The position numbers and the translations under genes were made by a program. A DNA stretch of 64,000 bases from Cytospora piceicola. Its lineage: Eukaryota > Ascomycota > Sordariomycetes > Diaporthales > Cytosporaceae. The stretch spans positions 124,001 to 188,000 of the forward strand of contig JALQBC010000030.1 of NCBI GenBank assembly GCA_023375675.1, in the 5' to 3' direction. Shown here piece after piece: positions 56,543 to 64,000 of the stretch (positions are counted from its first letter, which is position 1; the number at the start of each line of letters is the position of its first letter). The notes below the pieces were generated by a model. That model had not been told where the DNA came from and ran no database searches. It worked only from the letters and a program-made list of their open reading frames with translations.

Positions 56543-58187
56543 TAATATGTGGCGTGAAATTTTGATTTGGCGTGGGTGAAGCTGTTGTGACCCAGTTATA
56601 TTTATGTTGAGGGTTTTGTTATAATGATGGGGCTTTTATGTCAGATTGACACAATCATTATCCTGTAAGGCAAACTGGACTTCTAGCTACCGCTTCCTTT
56701 GATAGGCGTCGTGGGTAGAATTCAATCAGTAGTACATTATCGGGCACCCAAAGATTGCAGTGAAGGCATAAGTGGAAGTACATGGTCAACTAACAATTGG
56801 AGTAGCAGAAACGTAAGAATATATCCAAGACTCCCACTACATATGCGTGCCTCGTCATCAACGTATCAATTGCTATACGGAGGAAGGTCACAATAGCTGC
56901 ATATGTGCGCGCTTCCAGAGAGCTTTTGTATGTGCGATTTAGCTCATCTGAGATGGTCATAGCTCAGGGCAGTTAAGAATGTTTTTGTGAAGCTCTCTAC
57001 CTATAGGTGAATAGTGATAGCCCATTCAAGCGTCTTCCAGCCATTGCATGTACAAGACCTGTACAATAATTACCCACGTGATTACCTCGAGGGTTGTCAC
57101 AGAGTCTGAGCAAGCCCTCCACTCCAGGATTCTGCCAGTGGCCGCCGAGGAAGGGAAAGGCACAAAGCCGATCTAGAGACAGCCTCCAGGAGTTTCTACA
57201 CTTCGCATAGTACCTTTGAAGCATCGCTCCAGTCGCAGAGGGGAGTTGGCTTGCTTGCATATATTGCCGTCCCCTCAGGGCTGAGGGGCTCTGGGAGAAC
57301 TCAGCCCCTTCCACCCCTGCCAGATTATTTAAACTCGGTTCAATCGGACCTGGAGAAAGGATTCAACAATTGTGACGATGAGCCATCTAACCCGGGGGTA
57401 GCTTATCGCTTTCGAATCCAACAAGCTTCGTGCACTCCAGCTCGTCGGCGGAAATTGGAATTGGGATATAATTAGCCGGTGCTGTGCCGGATGTGCGAGA
57501 TGAGACACAACGAAGAGCCTCCCGAGCTGAAAATCGGTGGCTGTGACACGTACCTGTCTACTGCATATCGTGAAACTTGTAGGTTGCGAGCTGGTGAGCT
57601 GTCGTGTCGTATCAAGTATAAAAAGATTGTTGCAGACATGACAACACCATCAGCGAATTTTTAAAATTGTATTTGCAGGGTCTCGGATCCTCTGGTATCC
57701 AAACTAGACCTTACAGGAAAGTGTTGCGCTATCTATCGCCGTCAGTTGCCAATAGGTGAGTCGGTTTTCTGCTGTTGGTTCTTAGCACCGTGGCTTGGAA
57801 AGGCTCCCTAGGTGGCCGCCCCCTGCTTGATGCGCGTAAACGCCGAAGACGTTTCAAGACAGGAAATTCGACGATGACCCAAAGGCAGAGCAGCCAGCCT
57901 AGACTGTAACATCGAGTTGAGCTGAGTTTTGGCTTGAGGTGATCAAGATCAATCCTTGTAGATGGGAGAATTAGGCGGACTCTCTCGTATGGTGTCTTAA
58001 TTTCGGTAGATACTGTTGCTGGTATAAATAGATGGCTATTTGGCCTTTTCTTGAGACACCGTCGATAGGAACCTGATCACTCTGAAATTGCATTGATATA
58101 TGCTCCGGTACTGCGCCTTCAGTACCGATCCTATTCCAATAGTCTTTTTGACCGGCCAAAACAATCTCAACCTAAACCCCAAAAACC
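56543..58187. other. Intergenic region, 1.6 kb, no gene seen
   Basis: No domain in any frame. The last 200 bases form the promoter and leader of the dynamin-like gene. Confidence 0.5.
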
Positions 58188-60746
58188 ATGACAAACGTCA
58201 TCCAGGATGCTTCAGCCTTGGAGTTGCTCATCGAAGAGCAAAGAGATCTGCTCGATACCGTCGACGAACTTCGGTCTCTGGGCGTAGGTCGCATTGTCGA
58301 TATACCTCAGATCGTCGTCGTCGGTGACCAGTCCTCCGGAAAGAGCTCAGTCCTCGAAGCTATCTCTCTGGTCCGCTTCCCTGTCAAAGGGGGTCTCTGC
58401 ACACGTTTTGCCACGGAGTTGGTCCTCCGGAAAGCGCAAGTGACAAAATTCAAATTCAGCATTATATCTGGAGACTCTAGTGACAATTGTGACGAAAGTG
58501 TGAGACGTTTCAATGAAACATCATGGGAGAACCAAGACCTTGGTGACATGATGGAGGAAGCCAAGAAAGCCATGGGAATTGGACATAGCGACTACGAATT
58601 CTCTGACCGTGTCCTCCGAATCGAAGTATCAAAGCCGGAAGTTCCATCTCTGACCTTGATCGACCTTCCGGGCTTCTACCACGGCGAGACCTCGGAGCAG
58701 TCTGGCAACGGGCGAAAAACGGTCAACAAGCTAGCAAGACGGTACATGGGGCGGAAGAACAGCATCATTTTGGCTATCGTTTCCGGAGCTAATGGACTCG
58801 CCGTCCAGAAGGTACTCAAGAAGGCCAGGGAACGCGACCCCGGAGCCCAAAATCCCAGCGCCAAGGACCCCGAGCGCACTCTTGGTATACTCACCAAGCC
58901 CGATACAATAGCCCCCGGAACGGATGACGAGCAAAAATACCTCCAACTCATCCAAAATAAGGAATCCGCCAACAAATTGAACCTTGGCTGGCATGTCCTC
59001 CGCAACAGGGCAGGAAATGAGGCTGGCTTCTCTGACAAAGATCGCGACGCCGCAGAAATCAAGTTCTTGAACAACGGAGTCTGGAAAAATGTCAGACCTG
59101 GCGACAAAGGTATCAAATCGCTGCGGAGCAAGCTCAGCCAGGTCCTGGTAGAACACATCAAGAAGAGTCTTCCCAGCGTGCGGGAAGATATCGAACGGAA
59201 CATTGATGAAAAACGCCGGGCCCTGAAGGGGTTGGGAACACCGAGATCATCGCCAGACCAGATCAGGCAGTACCTTGGCGAGATAAGTGGAAGAGTTCTC
59301 CGGCTTTCCACGGATGCCATCTGTGGCACGGGATACAACGACCATTTCTTTGGGGACTTGAAATCTGAATGGTCCCTGGAGAATGGCGTTTTCACCAATG
59401 CGCGCAGGCTTCGCGCCGTCGTTCGCAACTTGAACCAAACGTTCGCTACGGTCATGAAGACCCAGGGGGAGACGCGCTCAATTCTCTGGGAGGAGGAGGA
59501 GGAGGATTATGATGATGAGGATGATGATCATGAGCATGACCCTGACACCAGTGATGAAGCAAAGCTGCTTTCGGCCCTGCCTCCGAAGCTGTTGACCATG
59601 GTCGCCGAATATAAAATTGCTGCTCCGGAACCAGTCGGGATATCTCAGCTGGAGGAAGAAGTACGTTCTCTTGCTTCGGAGAATCTAGGATTCCAATTCC
59701 CAGGTTCACCCAATGACCATCTCGCGGTCCATCTTTTCAGGGACCAGTCTCGGAAATGGGGAGATATCGCCAAACAACACCTGAACCTGATTTCTGCGGC
59801 GGCCAAGAGTTTCACAGAGTCGGTGGTGGAACACGTCATTGCTGCAGACAGTAAGACCAGGGAGGCCATAATGATTGAGATTGTCGACCCCTTCTTCCGC
59901 AACCGGGAGTCCAGAATGGAACAAAAGTTGCAAGAACTGCTCCATCATTACACGATGGGCATCCCGCAACCGCTTGACGAGGAATTCCAACACGTGCTCT
60001 CGGCCCAGGCCAAGAAGCGGTTGGCGGATATCATGACAAGTGCCCTTGAACCGATAGAGACGATCACCCCCCATGATGTTGCCAACGCGATCATGGATAC
60101 AGACGACAAAAGATATGAGTACACAAAAGTGATAGACATGATGTCCGCTTACTACAGTGTAAGTAACGCAACCCAACTGGAAACAATTTCGAGTCACCAT
60201 TGCTGACATCGCACTCCTTCTACAGCTTTCACTCAGAACCTTCACGGAGAATGTGCGCATCCTAGCTGCCGAGAACTGCTTGATCTCTGTCATTCCCAAC
60301 ATCTTGACACCAGATATAGTGAACCGAATGGACGACGAAAGACTCATAGCATTGGCGGCTGAGTCAGAAGACCTCCGGGTAGAGCGCGAGTATCTTCGCG
60401 AGCAGCTTGAGGTTCTCAAGCAGGGCCTGCAGAAATGTCGACATTATGGAGGCCGCCAGTCTAACGGTAAGAGAGAAACTCCCAACACTGACTTTCCACT
60501 CGATGCTGACGCTCTTCTCTACCAGTCGTGTCGTCAAACCACCAGACTGCTACTTCTTCATCGGCTCAACGGACCAGGGGTGACATCTCGAATATGCCGG
60601 TGCGCGACAGAAGGTGGCTGTCGCGGAATAACCAGGCCTCTGCAGAGGTATCTCGGTCTCAAAAGCCGCAGTTTCAGGTTCCAGGAACACCAACGGGATC
60701 TTACGAAGGATCTTCGTCGGAAGAATCCTCGTTGACTGAAGATTAG
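58188..60746 (+). CDS. Dynamin-like GTPase (fungal Mx-like)
   Basis: Exons 58188-60158, 60226-60466 and 60526-60746, 810 residues. The GTPase domain shows all G motifs: GDQSSGKSS (residues 46-54), a Thr in the switch region (CTRFATELVL), DLPG (159-162) and TKPD (236-239). A middle/stalk region follows, then a C-terminal GED-like helix (MSAYYSLSLRTFTENVRILAAENCLI). No transmembrane or pleckstrin domain is visible, so it resembles Mx-type soluble dynamin-like proteins that are expanded in filamentous ascomycetes and remodel membranes. An almost purely acidic insert (EEEEEDYDDEDDDHEHDPD, about residues 433-452) sits in the stalk. The last exon is a low-complexity Ser/Gln/Arg tail ending acidic. 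The precise role is unknown. Confidence 0.9.
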
Positions 60747-61370
60747 AAATGCCGGGGTCCACTCCGACGCGTTACGGTTATTACTTATTAGGCTACTACA
60801 ACATTTTATATCCACATTGGTTGCATGCGATGTTGCCACCTCGGCCTTTTGCTTTTTCTGTGGTTTGCCTTTTTTTTTCGGCCCTTCCTACAACCAAGAG
60901 GACAGATTTCAATGTTCAGTGTGTCTTTTGTTTCAGCCAAAGGGATCGGTATCATTAATCATACCATGTACGATATGATATCTAAAGAATCCATTGATGG
61001 TAGTGTACCTATTTCTACGCATGGCTCACAGTGTCCAGGAACTGTCTTCCAATATGGAGCCTTGAGAAGTTATATCCGATTGCTACCCAGTAGTCCTCTA
61101 TTTCCGATCTTCACAAGTACCTCTTCCTACGGATTTACAGCTCGGAGAAGAATAATATCTACTGAAAGAATGAAGCGATGTCAGGGCATAGGTCTTCGGG
61201 GGCTCATAGTTACCCGCCTGCCCGTATGTCGTGAACAGGTCTACAGATGATCCTGCGGAACGGCCCCGTAGAACGGTATTATTTCCTTCCGTGCAAGAAG
61301 GAGAGTTGGGAACCCAGGAGACTTGTACTCCCGATATACTCCACTATACTGTACTTACTTACATCACCAT

Positions 61371-61450
61371 GCCTTGGTCAAGAGATAAGCCCTTTAATCG
61401 AGAGATAGGCGCTTTGGTCAAGAGATAGACCCCTTGGTCAAGCGATCGAC
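61371..61450 (+). repeat. Four tandem 20-bp repeats in the promoter region
   Basis: Four head-to-tail units of exactly 20 bases start at 61371, 61391, 61411 and 61431. The shared core is CTTGGTCAAGAGATA with up to a handful of differences per unit. The block ends about 210 bases before the start codon of the flavin monooxygenase and about 55 bases before its TATA box, a position suited to a multi-site activator-binding array. Confidence 0.8.
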
Positions 61451-61505
61451 AGTAAGTTTAGATCAGGATGAAGATCGAGCCGTCCTGTAGTCCCTGTAAT
61501 TCTTG

Positions 61506-61515
61506 TATATAAAAA
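61506..61515 (+). promoter_or_regulatory. TATA box of the flavin monooxygenase gene
   Basis: TATATAAAAA about 150 bases before the start codon, downstream of the repeat array. Confidence 0.6.
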
Positions 61516-61662
61516 CCAGGGCTGCATTTGAAAAGGTGCTACTGCTAGTCTTCTCATCCACCGCAGGAAATACATACACAGGACAACCCACTTCCGCCCT
61601 CTATTCAGACAACCCTTTCTGAGTAGTAACTATACATCCCGATCCAGGACAACAGCACCACC

Positions 61663-63675
61663 ATGGGCAGTACAGTCAAAACCCACCAAACCGATGTCCT
61701 CATCTGCGGCTCCGGGTCCGCCGGGCTCATGGCGGCCCTATGGTTGTCCAAATACGGCGTCCCCTTCCGGGTTCTCGAGCGGCGTGGCGGACCACTGGTC
61801 GAAGGCCAAGCCGACGGAGTCCAGTCCCGGACGATCGAAATACTCGAGAGCTTCGGTCTGTCACACCAGGTGATCCAGGAGTCATGCCCAAGGACTGAGA
61901 TGACGTTGTGGGCTTCGGATCGTGGGACTGCCCTGAGTGGAGATGAGGGTGGCGGCATCAAGAGGTCGTGTCACATGGCTGATACGATACCAGGGTTGAG
62001 TCCCCATCCTATGGTCGCCCTCAACCAGGCGAGGGTCAATGGACTCATTATAGGTGAGATGCTGAGGTGTGGTGGGCCAGAGATCGATTATGGCTACGAG
62101 GTGAAACATGTCGATGTTGAGGGCGCGGAGGCGTATCCTGTAACTGTTACTGCTGTGAAGGATGGAGTGGAAGAGGTATTCCGGGCAAAATACGCTCTTG
62201 TAAGTAAATACCTTGTTTGGATGAACTGCAGCGAAGACGAAAGAGACTAACATTTGTCGGCTTCAGGGTTGCGACGGCGCCCACTCCGCGGTTCGCAGGG
62301 CCCTCGGCTTCAAAATGATCGGCGATTCCACGGACTCTATCTGGGGCGTAATGGACGTCTACGCGCGCACAACATTCCCCGATATCCGCAAGTTGTCCAT
62401 CATCCAGTCTGTTGGCGGGAGCCTGATGGTCATACCTCGAGAGGTAGAGTCCCTGGTCAGATTCTACATTGAGCTGCCCCGGGACACTATCGCCAGCAAG
62501 GTGACACTGGAAGATCTGCACGAGCGTGCGAAGTTGGTCTTTAGGCCGTATGAGATGGAGATCCCAGCGACGGTTTGGTGGTCCGCCTACACTATCGGCC
62601 AGAGATTAGCGGATAACTTCCATGAGCAGTACAGGGTGTTCTTGACGGGCGACGCATGCCATACCCACAGCCCCAAGGCCGGCCAAGGGATGAATTTGAG
62701 CTTGCAGGACGGGTACAATATCGGGTGGAAGCTGGGTGCGCACTTATCGGGGCAGGCGAGTGTGGAGCTGGTCGAGACGTACGTGAGTGAGAGACAGAAG
62801 ACTGCCGCGGAATTGATCGAGTTTGATCGACACTACAGCAGCCTCTTCAAGTCAAAGGCCGGTGCGCAGAATGGTGACCATGCTGCTGTTTCATGGGCGG
62901 ATCGTTTCCGAGATCAGTTCATCAAGTCGTCGAGATATACAGCCGGGCAGGCGTACAAGTATGGCAGATCAGTTATTGTGTCGCCTGCACAGGAGGAAAA
63001 AGCAACAAACGGAGTGGCAACGAGCAAAGAGAAGACAGGATTGGTGGTTGGCATGCGGTTCCCAACCGCACAGGTCGTGAGGCACAGTGACGCGAGGGTC
63101 TTCCAGCTGTTGAGCCTGCTGAAGTCGGATTGTCGCTGGAGGATTGTGGTATTCGCTGGTGACATTCAACAAGAGGGAGTAATGAGTTCCCTGGAAAAAG
63201 TTGCTCAGAGCATCGAATCCACCGTGCAAGCTTTCACCCCGGAAGGAGTGGATCAGGACAGTACCATCGAGTCTCTTCTGGTGTTAAAAACGAAGCGAAC
63301 GGAGCTCGAGGTGCATCAGATCCCGGAGGTCTTCAAACCGGTAACTGGAGAACACCGTATTCGACGTAAGTCTGTCCGGATATGTGTGAGCAGGGCTACG
63401 CCGCTAACTCTCTGGTAGGTTTGCATAATGTCTTCGCAGATGATGATAGCTACGAATCGGGCCCCGGTCATGCCTTCGACACTCTCGGGATTGATACCAC
63501 TACCATCACAATTGCGGTCGTACGGCCCGATCAATGTGAGTATCCCAATCCATACAATTTCGAGATCTCCTACGCCAGATGGCTGACATTCGCAGATGTA
63601 TCGCTGGTCTTGCCGGGCCATGAAGTTGAATCCCTTGGCTCATTTTTCAAGAGCTTCATGGCAGTACGAAGATAG
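61663..63675 (+). CDS. Phenol 2-monooxygenase-like FAD monooxygenase
   Basis: Exons 61663-62199, 62267-63365, 63419-63535 and 63596-63675, 610 residues. Class A flavin monooxygenase: FAD dinucleotide fold VLICGSGSAGLMAALWL (GSGSAG, residues 16-21), the DG motif in ALGCDGAHSAVRRALG, and the second FAD motif VFLTGDACHTHSPKAGQGMN. The C-terminal part, ending VVRPDQYVSLVLPG once exon 4 is joined, is the thioredoxin-like domain of phenol hydroxylases. It should use NADPH and O2 to hydroxylate a phenolic ring ortho to its OH group. The family includes catabolic phenol hydroxylases and secondary-metabolite enzymes; no cluster partners are in view, although the gene runs near the window's right edge. 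Confidence 0.9.
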
Positions 63676-64000
63676 GGTGGTTGAAAACCAGGGCACGATT
63701 TTTGGAAACTAAAACAGAGCTTGAGGGTCAAGGCTCAACGCGATGATAGGACGCTCCTTACAGCTAGGAGTTCCTTTTAATTGGTGATTATCATCTTGAT
63801 GCGGAAATTTGTCAACCAAATTCGCGAATCGTTCACGGACACAGCACGGAGAGGTTGTCAACGGCAAGAAGGAGAGTACTCGAGGTTGTGTGAAGAAATA
63901 AGAGGTCCACTTAGGGGACCCCTGGCATATAGATCTAAAGACACTATTTTCTCATATCTATTACTTAGACCTGAGGGCAGTCTTGAACCCCTAGTTTCCA
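63676..64000. other. Intergenic end of window
   Basis: No coding frame recognised up to the right edge. Confidence 0.5.

Larger units (their letters stand above)
60747..61662. other. Intergenic region / promoter of the flavin monooxygenase
   Basis: No gene. It holds the 20-bp tandem repeat block (61371-61450) and a TATA box, described separately. Confidence 0.55.

Noticed and set aside
1..64000. CRISPR array or bacterial operon structure
   Set aside because: Spliced genes and RIP mark this as eukaryotic DNA; the only regular short repeats are the four 20-mers at 61371-61450, which have no spacers.

Overview
The window is a piece of a filamentous ascomycete genome (Pezizomycotina, most likely Sordariomycetes). 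The evidence is genes with short GT..AG introns of about 45-90 bases and CTRAC-like branch points, a family of fungal-type genes (GH16 GPI protein, F-box proteins, SMC4, ELYS-like nucleoporin, GMC alcohol oxidase, dynamin-like GTPase), and a block of about 6.6 kb that is extremely A+T rich in the way left by repeat-induced point mutation (RIP).

Layout. 1-3169: 3' part of a large unknown multi-exon gene. 4530-7437: cytosolic aspartate aminotransferase facing, tail to tail, an FAD-dependent amino-group oxidase. 8935-9387: a MITE-like inverted-repeat element beside a small Myb/SANT-like gene (9382-10018). 10864-12736: F-box-like protein on the minus strand. 14738-15782: alpha/beta hydrolase. 19354-21729: GPI-anchored GH16 cell-wall protein. 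22682-28387: GNAT acetyltransferase, F-box protein, hotdog thioesterase and a DHA2-type MFS transporter. 29842-36308: housekeeping pair SMC4 (condensin) and ELYS-like nucleoporin, transcribed divergently. 36690-37445: wreck of a berberine-bridge-type FAD oxidase.

The most interesting part is 38419-52205. An N-carbamoyl-D-amino-acid hydrolase (minus strand) and a dihydropyrimidinase/D-hydantoinase (plus strand) share a divergent promoter of about 0.5 kb. A hydantoin-racemase family gene lies about 10 kb further on. Together these are the three activities of the bacterial hydantoin-to-D-amino-acid route. The group is split by a complete but RIP-destroyed Ty1/Copia retrotransposon (42188-48771) with two 150-bp LTRs and a 5-bp target duplication. 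A secreted polysaccharide-lyase-like gene (49464-51007) sits between the transposon and the racemase.

The right end holds a methanol/alcohol oxidase of the peroxisomal GMC type (54278-56542), a dynamin-like GTPase (58188-60746) and a phenol-hydroxylase-like flavin monooxygenase (61663-63675) that has four 20-bp tandem repeats in its promoter region. A 12-bp palindrome, TACCCTAGGGTA, occurs seven times in the intergenic DNA. Exon boundaries were derived by hand from reading frames and splice signals; functions come from recognising motifs and family resemblance, without any database search.
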